Shown here piece after piece: positions 1 through 11,481 of a stretch of 64,000 bases of DNA (within the stretch, counting starts at the first letter, position 1; every line of letters starts with the position of its first letter). Position numbers and translations under genes: made by a program. The stretch is from Sphingomonas sp. (lineage in GTDB: Bacteria > Pseudomonadota > Alphaproteobacteria > Sphingomonadales > Sphingomonadaceae), in the NCBI GenBank assembly GCA_017418975.1, contig JAFOMG010000011.1, forward strand, positions 62,001 to 126,000. The letters are read 5' to 3'. The notes under the pieces were generated by a model that was given only the letters and a program-made list of their open reading frames with translations, was not told where the DNA came from and did no database searches.

Positions 1-70
1 GGGGAACGGCATCGTCTGGCGCGCGCTGGAAGCGGCGCGGCGACGCAATCTGGAAGCGGCCGGCGAGGCG

Positions 71-1543
71 ATGCCGGTCAAGGGCGCGAGCGGCGCGACG
101 CGGCGCGCGGTGCTGCGGGCGATGGCCGCGGCCAGCATGGCCGGCGCCCTGCCCCGCCCCGCCGCGGCGCGCGCGCCGGGGCGTGTCGCGATCATCGGCG
201 GCGGCATCGCCGGCCTCAGCGCGCTCCATCATCTGCGCAAGGCGGGCGTCGACGCATTCCTGTACGAAGGCCGCACCCGCACCGGCGGACGGATGCACAC
301 CCACCGATCGGGCGACTGGACGTTCGAGGCGGGCGGCCAGCTGGTCAACACCGATCACTATGACATGCACGCGCTGCTCAAGCGATACGGCGTGGCGCTG
401 CTCGACCGCAAGAGCGAGCCGCACGACACGCTGATCCTCGCCGACGGCCGGCTCGTGAGCGACGCGGAGCTGGCCGCGGCGCTGCGCCCGATCGCGGCGC
501 AGATCGGCCGGGACGCCGACCGGCTCGACCGGGACCATGCCCGCGTCGCCCCCGGCCTCGATCGCCTGTCGATCCACGACTATCTCGAACGGCACGCGGC
601 GCAGATCCGCGCGCCCTGGGTCCGCCAGCTGCTCGAGGCGACCAGCCGCACCGAATATGGCGTCGAGCCGAACCGCGCCTCGGCGATCGAGCTGATCTTC
701 AACCTGCCGACGGTGGACGGCCGGCGCGCCGAAGTGCTGGGCGGCGCCGACGAACGCTATGTGATCGAGGGCGGCAGCTCGGCGCTGGTCGAGGCGATCA
801 GCGCGGTCCATGCCGACCGGATCGCCACGGGCAAGCGCCTGCACCGGGTCGAGCCCGGGCTGAAGCTGCATTTCCTCGACGGCTCGGTCGCGGATGCCGA
901 TACGCTGATCGTCGCGGTGCCGGGGCCGCTCACGCGCCAGATCGATTTCCGCGTGCCGCTTCCCGCCGCCTGGCGCGCGTTCATCGGCGAGATGGAGCTG
1001 GGCTTCAACGAGAAGGTCCAGTCCGGCACCAACGCAACGCCGTGGCGCCACCCGATGGGCGTGGGCGGCGAGCTGTGGCAAACCGATCCGCGGGCCGGCT
1101 GGGCGCTGGGCTGGGACGGCAGCGTCCATCGCAAGGACGGGCTGTCGCCGGTCTGGACCTGGTTCCTCGGCGGCGGCGAAGTGCTGCGCGCCGCGAGCGA
1201 GGCGCCGTCGGCGCTCGCCGCGCGCTTCGCCGCCAGCGCCGCCGCCGCGATCCCCGGGCTGGTCGAGGCCGCCACCGGCCCGTTCACGCGCACCAACTGG
1301 CATGCCCAGCCACTCACCCTCGGCGCCTATTGCAACTATGCCCCCGGCCAGCTCACCCGCTTCTCGAAGCTGCTGTACGTCGAAGGCGAGGGCAACGACC
1401 AGGTGCCCCATGCGGGACGGATCTGGTTCGCGGGCGAGCATCTCTCCGATGCCTTTCCGGGCTATATGAACGGCGCCGCGCAGACCGGACGGATGGCGGC
1501 CGCCGCCGTTCTCGGCACGCGGATCGATGCCAAGGCCGCTTGA
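71..1543 (+). CDS. FAD-dependent amine oxidase family protein, probable Tat export
   Basis: Probable flavin monoamine oxidase or related oxidoreductase; the substrate cannot be read from sequence. Residues 40-50 carry the GGGIAG dinucleotide-binding turn for FAD, and the C-terminus (about 450-470) has the family's WFAGEH...GYMNGA flavin motif. The N-terminus has paired arginines (R11-R12) followed by an alanine-rich stretch ending near residue 36, which fits a twin-arginine signal and periplasmic location. I chose the ATG at 71 because it puts that signal at the N-terminus, but the frame stays open to the left window edge, so a start upstream cannot be excluded. It ends 32 bases before metX and shows no obvious functional tie to it. 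Confidence 0.8.
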   Translation: MPVKGASGATRRAVLRAMAAASMAGALPRPAAARAPGRVAIIGGGIAGLSALHHLRKAGVDAFLYEGRTRTGGRMHTHRSGDWTFEAGGQLVNTDHYDMHALLKRYGVALLDRKSEPHDTLILADGRLVSDAELAAALRPIAAQIGRDADRLDRDHARVAPGLDRLSIHDYLERHAAQIRAPWVRQLLEATSRTEYGVEPNRASAIELIFNLPTVDGRRAEVLGGADERYVIEGGSSALVEAISAVHADRIATGKRLHRVEPGLKLHFLDGSVADADTLIVAVPGPLTRQIDFRVPLPAAWRAFIGEMELGFNEKVQSGTNATPWRHPMGVGGELWQTDPRAGWALGWDGSVHRKDGLSPVWTWFLGGGEVLRAASEAPSALAARFAASAAAAIPGLVEAATGPFTRTNWHAQPLTLGAYCNYAPGQLTRFSKLLYVEGEGNDQVPHAGRIWFAGEHLSDAFPGYMNGAAQTGRMAAAAVLGTRIDAKAA

Positions 1544-1575
1544 ACCGCGGCGCGCAGCCTCCTAACGACCGCGGA

Positions 1576-2712
1576 ATGTCCGACGATCCGCGTTATGGCA
1601 CTGGCCGTTCGGTGACTCTGCCGGGGCCGCTGCGCCTCGACGGCGGCGGGCTGCTGTCGCCGCTCGACATCGGCTACGAGACCTATGGCACCCTCGCCGC
1701 CGATGGCGGCAACGCGATCCTGGTGTGCCATGCGCTGACCGGCGACCAGCATGTCGCCTCCACCCATCCGCGCACCGGCAAGCCCGGCTGGTGGGCGCGC
1801 ATGGTGGGGCCGGGCAAGCCGATCGACACCGATCGCTATTTCGTCGTCTGCTCGAACGTGCTGGGCAGCTGCCTGGGCAGCTCGGGGCCGGCGACGGTCA
1901 ACCCCGCCACGGCCAAGCCCTGGGGGATGGGCTTTCCGGTCATCACCATTCGCGACATGGTCCGCGCCCAGGCGATGCTGCTCGACCATCTCGGCGTGGG
2001 CAAGCTGTTCGCCGTGGTCGGCGGCTCGATGGGCGGCATGCAGGCGCTGAGCTGGGCGGCGACGTTCCCCGAGCGGGTCGCCTCGGCCGTGGTCATCGCC
2101 AGCGCCGCGCGGCACTCGGCGCAGAACATCGCCTTCCACGAAGTCGGCCGCCAGGCGGTGATGGCCGATCCCAAATGGCGCGGCGGCGACTATTATGCCG
2201 ACAATGATCCCCCCGCCGCCGGGCTGGCGGTGGCGCGGATGGCGGCGCACATCACCTATCTTTCCGAGGCCGGGCTCACCGCCAAGTTCGGGCGCAAGCT
2301 GCAGAGCCGCCCGGAGAAGCCGGACGGCGCCAAGACCTTCGGCTTCGACGCGGACTTCCAGGTGGAGAGCTATCTGCGCCACCAGGGCCTGGCGTTCGTC
2401 GACCGGTTCGACGCCAATTCCTATCTCTACATCACCCGGGCGCTCGACTATTTCGACCTGGCCGAGGAGCATGGCGGGCTGCTCGCCAACGCCTTCCGGG
2501 GCAGCGGCGCCCGCTTCTGCGTGGTGAGCTTCGACACCGACTGGCTCTATCCGACGAGCGAATCGCGCACCATCGTCCACGCGCTCAACGCAGCAGGCGC
2601 GCGGGCGAGCTTCGTCGAGCTGCGATCACCCTTCGGCCATGACGCCTTCCTGCTCGAAAGCCCCGAGCTCGACCGGGTGGTGCGCGGCTTCCTGGAGGCG
2701 GGCACGGCATGA
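1576..2712 (+). CDS. metX: Homoserine O-acyltransferase (MetX)
   Basis: Acylates homoserine (acetyl-CoA or succinyl-CoA as donor) in the first committed step of methionine synthesis; cytoplasmic alpha/beta-hydrolase fold. The nucleophile elbow GGSMGGM places the catalytic serine at S151, and D322 and H355 (in PFGHDAF) complete the triad. At 378 residues it is the usual length. The ATG at 1576 gives the N-terminus [11 protein letters not shown]; the frame is open further upstream but only inside the preceding gene. Its stop overlaps the start of the GNAT gene (ATGA), and metW follows that, so the three are probably co-translated. Donor specificity cannot be settled by eye. Confidence 0.95.
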   Translation: MSDDPRYGTGRSVTLPGPLRLDGGGLLSPLDIGYETYGTLAADGGNAILVCHALTGDQHVASTHPRTGKPGWWARMVGPGKPIDTDRYFVVCSNVLGSCLGSSGPATVNPATAKPWGMGFPVITIRDMVRAQAMLLDHLGVGKLFAVVGGSMGGMQALSWAATFPERVASAVVIASAARHSAQNIAFHEVGRQAVMADPKWRGGDYYADNDPPAAGLAVARMAAHITYLSEAGLTAKFGRKLQSRPEKPDGAKTFGFDADFQVESYLRHQGLAFVDRFDANSYLYITRALDYFDLAEEHGGLLANAFRGSGARFCVVSFDTDWLYPTSESRTIVHALNAAGARASFVELRSPFGHDAFLLESPELDRVVRGFLEAGTA

Positions 2713-3146
2713 GCGACTATCGCATCTCGTTCGACAAGGCCGAGCTGGATCTCGACCTGATCCATGCGTTCCTGAGCGGCTCCTATTGGGCCAGGGGCAT
2801 CCCGCGGCACATCGTCGAGACCTCGATCGCGCACAGTTTCTGCGCCGGCGCCTTCGCCAAGGACGAGGCCGGCCAGGACGAGCAGGTGGGGTTTGCCAGG
2901 CTGATCACCGATCATGCCACCTTCGCCTATCTGGCCGACGTGTTCGTGCTGCCCGCGCACCGGGGCCGGGGCGTGGCGACGCAGATGCTCGAAGCGGTGC
3001 AGGCGCATTCCGAGCTGGCGGGCCTGCGCCGCTGGCTGCTCTTCACCCGCGACATGCAGCCGCTCTACGCCAAGCTCGGCTGGACGCAGATCCCGCATCC
3101 CGAGCGCTGCATGGAGCGGCACGACGTGGATCTCTACACGCGATGA
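2709..3146 (+). CDS. GNAT family N-acetyltransferase
   Basis: A 145-residue GNAT-fold acyltransferase. The acetyl-CoA pyrophosphate loop is visible as HRGRGVA (residues 84-90) after a hydrophobic strand (YLADVFVLP), and the C-terminal part (LYAKLGW) matches the family's last conserved segment. The acceptor substrate is unknown. It is inserted between metX and metW with ATGA overlaps on both sides, which implies coupled expression with methionine synthesis. Whether it acts on a pathway intermediate or is an unrelated passenger is open. Confidence 0.9.
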   Translation: MSDYRISFDKAELDLDLIHAFLSGSYWARGIPRHIVETSIAHSFCAGAFAKDEAGQDEQVGFARLITDHATFAYLADVFVLPAHRGRGVATQMLEAVQAHSELAGLRRWLLFTRDMQPLYAKLGWTQIPHPERCMERHDVDLYTR

Positions 3147-3730
3147 CCCTGCGCCCGGACCTGGCGATCATCGCGGCGAACGTGGCGGCGGGCAGCCGCG
3201 TGCTCGATGTCGGCTGCGGCGACGGCGCGCTGATGGCGGCGTTGCGCGACACCCGCCAGGTCGATGCGCGCGGCCTGGAGCTCGACGCGGGCGACGTGGC
3301 GGCGGCGGTGGGCCGGGGGCTCTCGGTGGTACAGGGCGACGCCGATACCGACCTGGCCGACTATCCCGACAACAGCTTCGACTATGCCATTCTCAGCCAG
3401 ACGCTGCAGACCACTCGCCATCCGGACATGGTGCTGGAGAACCTGCTGCGCATCGGCAAGCACGCCTTCGTCTCCTTCCCGAATTTCGCCCATTGGCGAG
3501 TGCGCGCCTCGCTGTTGTTCGGCGGGCGGATGCCGGTGACGCGGCTGCTGCCGGTCGAATGGTATGCCACGCCCAACATCCACCATGTGACCGTCGACGA
3601 TTTCCGTGCGTTCGTGCAGGGCCGAGGGATCACGCTGGAGGGCAGCTGGTTCCTCTCGGGCGACCAAAGCTGCGGATCGGCGATGGCCAATCTGTTCGCC
3701 GAACATGCGGTGTTCCTGCTGAGACGGTGA
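3143..3730 (+). CDS. metW: Methionine biosynthesis protein MetW
   Basis: A 195-residue protein with a class I methyltransferase-like fold: VLDVGCGDG (residues 20-28) is the SAM-binding-type glycine loop. MetW is known to accompany MetX in many proteobacteria and to be needed for full homoserine acyltransferase activity; its exact chemistry is unclear. The ATG at 3143 overlaps the stop of the GNAT gene by four bases. The C-terminal part (FPNFAHWRVR, then PVEWYATPNIH) matches MetW rather than a generic methyltransferase. A pirin gene follows after 19 bases. Confidence 0.93.
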   Translation: MTLRPDLAIIAANVAAGSRVLDVGCGDGALMAALRDTRQVDARGLELDAGDVAAAVGRGLSVVQGDADTDLADYPDNSFDYAILSQTLQTTRHPDMVLENLLRIGKHAFVSFPNFAHWRVRASLLFGGRMPVTRLLPVEWYATPNIHHVTVDDFRAFVQGRGITLEGSWFLSGDQSCGSAMANLFAEHAVFLLRR

Positions 3731-3749
3731 AGTGAAGTGAGGTGATGCG

Positions 3750-4607
3750 ATGCGGACGGTGAAGCGGGTGCATCCGGCCTTTCGCGACGACATCGGCGAT
3801 CTCGTCACCCGGCGCCCGGTGCCGGGCCCGGCGATCGGGCATGTCGGCGCCTTCCTGTTCCTCAACCATCACGGCCCGCAAGCCTATCCGCCGAACAATC
3901 GCGGCCTGCCCTTCGGCCCGCATCCGCATCGCGGCTTCGAGACGGTGACCTTCATCCTGGCGGGCGAGCTGGCGCATACCGACAGCGCCGGCCATGCGAG
4001 CATCATCCGCGCCGGGGGCATCCAGTGGATGACCGCCGGCAGCGGCATCGTTCACGCCGAGGTCTCGCCGGCGGACTTCAAGCGCGACGGCGGGCCGATG
4101 GAGATCCTTCAGCTCTGGGTGAACCTGCCCGCCCGGCTCAAGATGACCGCCCCGCGCTATGTCGGCGCGCAGGCCGAGGCGATCCCCGCGGTCGCCACCG
4201 GCAGCGGCGCCACCATCCATCTGATCTCCGGCGCATTCGGCGATGCGACGGGCACGGTCGATTCGCTCACCGGCGTGTTCCTGAGCTGGGTCGAGATCGC
4301 GGCCGGCGGCAGCGTCACCTTCTCCGGCCTCGAGGGGCGCGACGTGCTCCTCTATGCCGTGCGGGGCATGTTCCACGTGGAAGGCACCCCGGTCGCGCAT
4401 TTCCATCTCGCCGAGCTGACCCCGGGCGACGCGGTGACCATCACCGCTTCCGAGCCGGCGCTGTTCCTGTTCGGCCACGCCGCGCCGATCGACGAGCCGA
4501 TCGTGGCGCATGGCCCCTTCGTGATGAACAGCGAGGCCGAGATCCGCCAGGCCTTTCTCGACTATCAGGCCGGCCGGTTCGGCATCGCCGAGATCGTCGA
4601 GGCCTGA
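3750..4607 (+). CDS. Pirin family protein
   Basis: Bicupin of 285 residues. The metal ligands of pirin are all visible in the N-terminal cupin: H58 and H60 in PHPHRGF, and H102 and E104 in IVHAEV. Bacterial pirins have been reported as quercetinases or as regulators binding metabolic enzymes; which applies here is not known. It lies 19 bases after metW on the same strand. The gap contains several close GTGA/GTGAA repeats that create multiple stop codons. It converges on the lipoprotein gene with only 10 bases between the stops. Confidence 0.93.
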   Translation: MRTVKRVHPAFRDDIGDLVTRRPVPGPAIGHVGAFLFLNHHGPQAYPPNNRGLPFGPHPHRGFETVTFILAGELAHTDSAGHASIIRAGGIQWMTAGSGIVHAEVSPADFKRDGGPMEILQLWVNLPARLKMTAPRYVGAQAEAIPAVATGSGATIHLISGAFGDATGTVDSLTGVFLSWVEIAAGGSVTFSGLEGRDVLLYAVRGMFHVEGTPVAHFHLAELTPGDAVTITASEPALFLFGHAAPIDEPIVAHGPFVMNSEAEIRQAFLDYQAGRFGIAEIVEA

Positions 4608-4617
4608 ATTCCCGGGC

Positions 4618-5052
4618 CTAGCGCCGCACGCCCCAGTTGACGGTGACGTTGGTTACGGCCGTGCCCGGCTCCGCCATCACCCGCAGCGTGCGCCGGTCGC
4701 CGTCCGCCGCACTGAACGACTTGCCGTCCTCGATGCCGGGCGTCAGGCCCGAGGCGATGGCCTGCTCCTTCGACCAGGCGAGGATCGCCGGGGGCGCGGC
4801 GAAATCGGTGTAGATCACCGTGCCGCTGCGCTTCCCCGTCGCCGCGACATCGCCGCTGGTGCAGCTGATGATCTTGGCTTCCTTGTAGACCGGCACGAAA
4901 TCGGGCTTGTCGTTGCAGGTGCCGGCGGCGACCTTGGCGGGCACGCCCTTCGAGGTCGCCTCGATCACGTTCTGCGCGGCGGGATCGTTGGTCGTCCTGG
5001 GGCCGCCACAGGCCACCACCAGCAAGGCCAATCCTGTCACCGCGCCGCGCAT
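4618..5052 (-). CDS. Putative lipoprotein of unknown function
   Basis: A 144-residue protein with a short charged start, a hydrophobic run and a lipobox-like LLVVAC that would place the lipidated cysteine at residue 15, so it is probably membrane-anchored in the periplasm. The mature part has two further cysteines (about 46 and 64) that could form a disulfide. I recognise no domain. It lies 17 bases downstream of ssb on the same strand and could be read from the ssb transcript. Confidence 0.7.
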   Translation of the reverse strand: MRGAVTGLALLVVACGGPRTTNDPAAQNVIEATSKGVPAKVAAGTCNDKPDFVPVYKEAKIISCTSGDVAATGKRSGTVIYTDFAAPPAILAWSKEQAIASGLTPGIEDGKSFSAADGDRRTLRVMAEPGTAVTNVTVNWGVRR

Positions 5053-5069
5053 GGCAATTCCTTCATCGA

Positions 5070-5645
5070 TCAGAACGGGACGTCGTCGTCCAGATCATCG
5101 GGGAACCCGCCACCGAAGCTATTGTTTCCGCCGCTGCCGCCCGAACGCTGGCCGCCGCTGTTGAAATTGCCGCCGCCCCGGCTGGACGACTGGCCGGCAA
5201 ACTCGTCACCGCCGCCGGCGCCCCAATCGTCGCCACCCGAGGAGCGGCCACCGCCGAAGCCGCCGCCAGCACCACCACCGCCGCCGCCGCCGGGCGCGCC
5301 GTCCAGCATGGTGAGCACCGAGTTGAAGCCCTGGAGCACGATCTCGGTCGAATACCGGTCCTGGCCCTGGGCGTCCTGCCATTTGCGGGTGGTCAGCGCG
5401 CCTTCGATATAGACCTTGCTGCCCTTGCGCAGATAGCGTTCGGCGACATTCGCCAGGCCTTCGTTGAAGACCTTGACCGTGTGCCACTCGGTCTTTTCCT
5501 TGCGCTCGCCCGAGTTGCGGTCTTTCCAGCTTTCGGACGTGGCGATGCGCAGCTCGACGACCTTGCCGCCATTCTGGAAGCTGCGGCTCTCGGGATCGCG
5601 CCCGAGATTACCCACCAGGATCACTTTGTTGACGCTGCCCGCCAT
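5070..5645 (-). CDS. ssb: Single-stranded DNA-binding protein
   Basis: Essential replication and repair protein that coats single-stranded DNA as a tetramer. Residues 1-110 form the OB fold (start [19 protein letters not shown]), followed by a linker of about 70 residues very rich in Gly, Ser and Asn, and the acidic tail ending DDDVPF that recruits partner proteins. Length (191) is slightly above the usual 160-180 because of the long glycine linker. A GGAG box lies six bases before the ATG. The small DUF4169 gene is divergent, 41 bases away. Confidence 0.97.
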   Translation of the reverse strand: MAGSVNKVILVGNLGRDPESRSFQNGGKVVELRIATSESWKDRNSGERKEKTEWHTVKVFNEGLANVAERYLRKGSKVYIEGALTTRKWQDAQGQDRYSTEIVLQGFNSVLTMLDGAPGGGGGGGAGGGFGGGRSSGGDDWGAGGGDEFAGQSSSRGGGNFNSGGQRSGGSGGNNSFGGGFPDDLDDDVPF

Positions 5646-5686
5646 GGAAACTCCGCTTCGAAATCTGTAAATGCTCGGGTGAGGAT

Positions 5687-5860
5687 ATGGCCGAGATCAT
5701 CAACTTCAACAAGGCGCGCAAGGCCAGGGCGAAGGCCGAGAAGCCGATCCGTGCACAGGAAAATCGCGCGCGCTTCGGCCGCACCAAGGCCGAGAAGCAG
5801 GCCGAGGCCGCCGAGAAGGCGCGGATCGCGAAGACGCTGGACGATGCCCGGCGCGACTAG
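5687..5860 (+). CDS. DUF4169 family small protein
   Basis: A 57-residue basic protein starting [18 protein letters not shown] and made almost entirely of Lys, Arg, Ala and Glu, predicted to be one or two helices. The start and composition match the DUF4169 family of alphaproteobacteria, for which no function is known. The gene reads away from ssb and ends at TAG 5858-5860. The following 252 bases up to the feoB stop hold nothing I can assign. Confidence 0.75.
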   Translation: MAEIINFNKARKARAKAEKPIRAQENRARFGRTKAEKQAEAAEKARIAKTLDDARRD

Positions 5861-6112
5861 CGGCCCCGCGGAAGTTTACGGCGCGCCCCTCTTTTCGGCC
5901 CCTGGCCAAGCGCCGCGACGCCCCTTGCACGGCATTTCGCGGACCCACCGTTCCATTCCGCCTCTCCCTTCGGGACAAAGGCCGAACATGCGCGATCCCA
6001 CATTGCAAGCCGCGGGATGGACCGACGTTCAGGCGCCGGAACTCCCATATTCGCCGGCGCGACGGGGTAGACGGCGCCATCGCCACGCCCTCACTCGAAA
6101 TATCGCTTCGGC

Positions 6113-7959
<1,847 letters not shown>

Positions 7960-7963
<4 letters not shown>

Positions 7964-8232
7964 GCGCCGGGACTGACGTGGATGGCCGAGGCGACGTGGC
8001 GGCGGAGCGCCACGATCATGCGGCCGATCCGGCAGGCGATCGGCCCGCCGCCGAGCAGGCCCGACTTGTGGAGCAGCTCGACCTCGACGCCCTCGTCCAG
8101 CCCCAGCTCGCGCAGGCGCCGGCCCTCGGGCTCGCTCAGCTTGCTCCAGTCGATCGTGGCGACGGCCGCGGGCTTGTGGCGGGGCAGGCTGGCAAGCGGT
8201 ACGGGCACGGGAATCGCAGCGGGGGCATTCAT
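7960..8232 (-). CDS. feoA: Ferrous iron transport protein FeoA
   Basis: Small SH3-like cytoplasmic protein that supports FeoB. The core LRELGLDEGVEVELL and the C-terminal IACRIGRMIVALRRHVA match FeoA. I chose the ATG at 8232 (90 residues, MNAPAAIPV). An ATG at 8244 and a TTG at 8250 are also in frame, but both fall inside the Fur-like box at 8235-8257, which would put the operator within the coding region. No strong ribosome binding site separates the options. Translationally coupled to feoB. Confidence 0.88.
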
Positions 8233-8234
8233 GC

Positions 8235-8257
8235 TGCGAGTCATTATCAATTGCGAG
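8235..8257 (-). promoter_or_regulatory. Candidate Fur box before feoA
   Basis: Read on the minus strand, GCAATTGATAATGACTCGCA resembles the Fur box core (GATAATGAT...) and is strikingly AT-rich in this GC-rich sequence. It lies immediately before the preferred feoA start and in the 67-base gap after the COQ9 stop, where an iron-controlled promoter is expected. Binding by Fur, or by another iron regulator of the group, is inference. Confidence 0.6.
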
Positions 8258-8299
8258 TGCCGTGCGCCAGTGGGATATGTCCTGGCCCGTCCCCCTGAA

Positions 8300-8959
8300 T
8301 CAAACCGCCGGGTAGCGCAGCCGGCCGATGAAGCGGGAGAGGCTGAAGCGATGCTCGGGCGGGGTCAGCCATTTCGCCTTGGCGCGTTCGAACTGCATGA
8401 TGTTCTCGATCCGGCGGGCGAGGAAGGCGCGCGTCTCGGCATGGCCCTCGCTCTCGTCGTCCAGGAACACAGCGATGGTGGCGGCATAGACGGCGCCCAG
8501 CGTCATGCGCTTGGAATAATGGTTATAGTCGGTCGCCGTGTCGCCGGCGGCGCGCCACATCGCGTCGGCGGCGCGCCAGCCGAGCCGGGCCCCGCGCGCG
8601 GCGTTCTGCGGCATGGCGAGGATGGCGAGCGCGCGGCGCAGTGCCTCGCGGTGCGGAGCGGCGAGGTCGAGCCGGGCCTCGACCAGCGCGGTGATGCGGG
8701 CGCGGATCTTCATGCCGCCCAGCTGCTCCGGCGTGAAGCGGGCAAGCATCGCGGCATCGATCGCGGCGAACCAGGCATCGATCATCGCCACCGGCCCGTC
8801 GGTGAAGGCGAGCCGGGCGACGTCGCGGTCGATGCCGAGGCCGTCCGCCGCGGCGTCGAGCGCGCGGTTGTTCCAGCCGTCGAACGCCGCATTGGCCGCC
8901 ACTTCGGGCGCGAGCGCGGCACGCAGTTCGTCGAGAGTCGCGTCCTTCAGGTCCATCAT
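8300..8959 (-). CDS. COQ9 family ubiquinone biosynthesis protein
   Basis: A 219-residue, mainly helical protein of the COQ9 family. In mitochondria COQ9 binds lipid and assists the COQ7 hydroxylase of ubiquinone synthesis; alphaproteobacterial homologues are assumed to do likewise. The start MMDLKDATLDELRAAL, the central TDGPVAMIDAW and the late FMQFERAK-like IMQFERAKAKW segment support the call. Its start (ATGATG at 8959) overlaps the stop of the EamA transporter upstream. The feoAB operon follows after 67 bases but probably has its own promoter. Confidence 0.85.
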   Translation of the reverse strand: MMDLKDATLDELRAALAPEVAANAAFDGWNNRALDAAADGLGIDRDVARLAFTDGPVAMIDAWFAAIDAAMLARFTPEQLGGMKIRARITALVEARLDLAAPHREALRRALAILAMPQNAARGARLGWRAADAMWRAAGDTATDYNHYSKRMTLGAVYAATIAVFLDDESEGHAETRAFLARRIENIMQFERAKAKWLTPPEHRFSLSRFIGRLRYPAV

Positions 8960-9885
8960 GCCGGTTTAGCCTCCCCGGCTTCCGACGCAACCCGCGGGCC
9001 GCCGCTGCGCACCAGCACCAGGGCGATCGCGACCAGCACCGCGCCGCTGAGCTCGGCCGGGCCGAGCCGCTCGCCATAGGCGATCCAGCCGACCGCGCCG
9101 GCGACGATCGGCTGGCTGAGCAGCGCAATCCCCACCACGAGCGGCGAGAGATGGCCGATGGCGTAGATGATCAGGCCCTGGCCGACCACCTGGCTGGCGA
9201 GCGCCAGGCCGATCAGGATCCCCCAATGCTGCGGCCAGAACCGCTCGCCCGCGACCAGGGCGGCGACCAGCAGCGGCAACAGGCTGGCAAGGGTGGAAAG
9301 GGCGAGCGCGGGGAGCGGCGCCACCACCTCGCGCGCCTTGCCCATCAGCACGAAATAGACGGTGTAGAGCGTGCCGGCGAGCAGGCAGAGCAGGTCGCCG
9401 GCCAGGTGCTTGGGCGAGAGCTGGAAGGAACGGCCGAGCAGCAGCCCCGCCCCCGCCGCGGCGAGCGCCAGCGCGAGGCCCTGGGTCCGCGTCGGCCACA
9501 TCCGCGCGACGAGGAAGCCGTAGATCGGGTACATCAGCGTCGCCGAGTTGCCGAACAGCGTCGCATTGGCGAGCGTGGTCTGGAGGATGCCGACATGCCA
9601 GCTCGCCAGGTCCGCCGCGAAGGCGATGCCGCCCAGCGCGATCGCCGGCCACAGCCCGCGCGCCGGGGCGAAGGGGCGCTTCTGCCCGGCAAAGGCCAGC
9701 GCCACCAGGATCGGCGCCGCCAGCGCGATGCGCCAGAAGCCCGCCGCCACCGGCCCGACATCGGCCAGCCGCACGAACCACGGCCCGAAGGCGAGCGCGA
9801 TGTTGCCGGCGAGCAGCGCCGCGATCGGCAACGCAGAGGCGGTTTGCGGTGCGGTAGCTTTTCTTGGGGACCCGGGACGATGCAT
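8956..9885 (-). CDS. DMT superfamily transporter (EamA family)
   Basis: A 309-residue inner-membrane protein with about ten hydrophobic segments arranged as two EamA repeats. The first repeat begins IALAFGPWFVRLADVGP, a typical drug/metabolite transporter opening. Substrate unknown; relatives export amino acids or other metabolites. It is co-oriented and overlaps the COQ9 gene by four bases. It diverges from the old yellow enzyme gene with 56 bases between the starts. Confidence 0.88.
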   Translation of the reverse strand: MHRPGSPRKATAPQTASALPIAALLAGNIALAFGPWFVRLADVGPVAAGFWRIALAAPILVALAFAGQKRPFAPARGLWPAIALGGIAFAADLASWHVGILQTTLANATLFGNSATLMYPIYGFLVARMWPTRTQGLALALAAAGAGLLLGRSFQLSPKHLAGDLLCLLAGTLYTVYFVLMGKAREVVAPLPALALSTLASLLPLLVAALVAGERFWPQHWGILIGLALASQVVGQGLIIYAIGHLSPLVVGIALLSQPIVAGAVGWIAYGERLGPAELSGAVLVAIALVLVRSGGPRVASEAGEAKPA

Positions 9886-9941
9886 GCGCCCCCTTAGCCA
9901 CCTATTTGGCCGGCGTCACAGTCGTTAGGGAATTTGCGACG

Positions 9942-11036
9942 ATGCCGAGCCTGTTCGATCCGATCCAGCTGGGCGCGATCCACGCGCCGAACCGCATGCT
10001 GATGGCGCCGCTGACGCGCGGCCGCGCCACCCGCGCGCATGTGCCCACGCCGATCATGGCCGATTACTATGCCCAGAGGGCAAGCGCCGGGCTGATCATC
10101 TCCGAGGCGACCGGCATCAGCCGGCAGGGCCTGGGCTGGGCCTATGCCCCCGGCCTGTGGAACGAGGCGCAGACCGATGCGTGGAAGCCGATCGTGGAAG
10201 CGGTGCACGAAGCCGGCGGGCGCATTGTCGCGCAGCTCTGGCACATGGGCCGGCTGGTCCATTCCGATTTCCTGGACGGCGCCCGGCCGGTCTCGGCCTC
10301 CGCCACCACCGCGCCGGGCACCGTCCGCACCTATCCGGCGGAGGATAGCGGCGAGATCCGGCGCCCCTATGGCGAAGCGCGGCCGCTGCGCACCGACGAG
10401 ATCCCCGGCATCCTCGACGACTATGCCCATGCCGCCCGCAACGCGATTCGCGCCGGCTTCGACGGAGTGCAGATCCACGCCGCGAACGGCTATCTGATCG
10501 ACCAGTTCCTGCGCGACAATTCCAACTTCCGCGACGACGGCTATGGCGGCACCATCCCGAACCGGGTGCGGCTGCTGCGCGAAGTGACGCAGCGCGTGGT
10601 CGACACGATCGGCGGCGCGCGCACCGGCGTGCGCCTGTCGCCCAATGGCGAGGTGCAGGGCGTCAACGACAGCAGCCCGCATGCGCTGTTCGAGGCGGCG
10701 GCGGCCACGCTCGACGCGATCGGCATCGCCTTTCTCGAGCTGCGCGAGCCGCGGGCGGGCGGCACGCGCGGGCTGCCCGATCATCCGCCGGTCCATCCGG
10801 TGATGCGCAAGGCGTTCAAGGGCCCGCTGGCGCTCAATGCCGACTATCTTCGCGACGATGCCCAGGCGGCGCTCGACGCCGGCGAGGCCGATGCGATCGC
10901 CTTTGGCCGCACCTTCCTCGCCAATCCCGATCTGCCGCACCGGCTGCGCGAGAGGCTGCCGCTCAATCCGCAGCGCGAAGACCTGTTCTATATCGGCGGA
11001 GCCGAGGGCTATACCGACTATCCGGCAGCGGTCTAA
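9942..11036 (+). CDS. Old yellow enzyme family alkene reductase
   Basis: FMN-dependent NAD(P)H reductase of activated C=C bonds (NemA/OYE class), a TIM barrel of 364 residues. Key residues are all visible: T25 in MAPLTRGRA next to the flavin, Q98 and H101 in QLWHMGR, H179 and N182 (HAAN) binding the substrate carbonyl, and Y184 as the proton donor position. The ATG at 9942 gives the family start MPSLFDPIQLG; the frame is open upstream without conserved sequence. It converges on the next gene with a four-base overlap. The physiological substrate is unknown. Confidence 0.95.
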   Translation: MPSLFDPIQLGAIHAPNRMLMAPLTRGRATRAHVPTPIMADYYAQRASAGLIISEATGISRQGLGWAYAPGLWNEAQTDAWKPIVEAVHEAGGRIVAQLWHMGRLVHSDFLDGARPVSASATTAPGTVRTYPAEDSGEIRRPYGEARPLRTDEIPGILDDYAHAARNAIRAGFDGVQIHAANGYLIDQFLRDNSNFRDDGYGGTIPNRVRLLREVTQRVVDTIGGARTGVRLSPNGEVQGVNDSSPHALFEAAAATLDAIGIAFLELREPRAGGTRGLPDHPPVHPVMRKAFKGPLALNADYLRDDAQAALDAGEADAIAFGRTFLANPDLPHRLRERLPLNPQREDLFYIGGAEGYTDYPAAV

Positions 11037-11476
11037 CCGCCCTTCCGGTCCAGCGCGGTGAGCCAGGCCGTGGCGGCGGTGCGGAGGCCGCCACGCGCCT
11101 TGGGATTGAACAGCAGGATACCCAGCACGATCACCGCCGGCCAGCCGATGACGGTGAGGAAGAAGCCGGCGACGACCACCAGCACGAGCAGCGCCATGCC
11201 GAGCTGGGCCTGGCCGTCCCGGTCGATCCGGATCGAGCGCGGGGCATCATTGTCGAACCAGCGGGCAGTGACCAGGCTGAATCCCTCCCCGCCCGCATCG
11301 CGGCCGCGCGGCGGAGGCGGACTGGCCGGCCGCGGCGCTTCCATCCGGCGGCGCTTCTCGCCCGGCATCTCGGGCGCGGCGGGAACCGGGCGGACCGGTT
11401 CCCCCGCCAGCGTGTCGATCACGACCAGCCGGCGCCCCTGCTCCACTACGCGGTAGCGGGAGGGGGGCATGTCCAT
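11033..11476 (-). CDS. Hypothetical membrane protein
   Basis: A 147-residue protein not recognised as a known family. Residues 1-30 look like a small beta unit, 35-65 are rich in Pro, Arg and Glu, and two adjacent hydrophobic segments near residues 92-125 should span the membrane, followed by a short basic tail. A second ATG lies two codons in. It sits five bases downstream of ribH and is probably the last gene of that leftward transcript, though nothing links it to riboflavin. Confidence 0.6.
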   Translation of the reverse strand: MDMPPSRYRVVEQGRRLVVIDTLAGEPVRPVPAAPEMPGEKRRRMEAPRPASPPPPRGRDAGGEGFSLVTARWFDNDAPRSIRIDRDGQAQLGMALLVLVVVAGFFLTVIGWPAVIVLGILLFNPKARGGLRTAATAWLTALDRKGG

Positions 11477-11481
11477 GGCCG

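Noticed and set aside
1544..1575. SAM riboswitch before metX
   Set aside because: Only 32 bases separate the amine oxidase stop from metX, too short for a SAM-II or other known SAM riboswitch.
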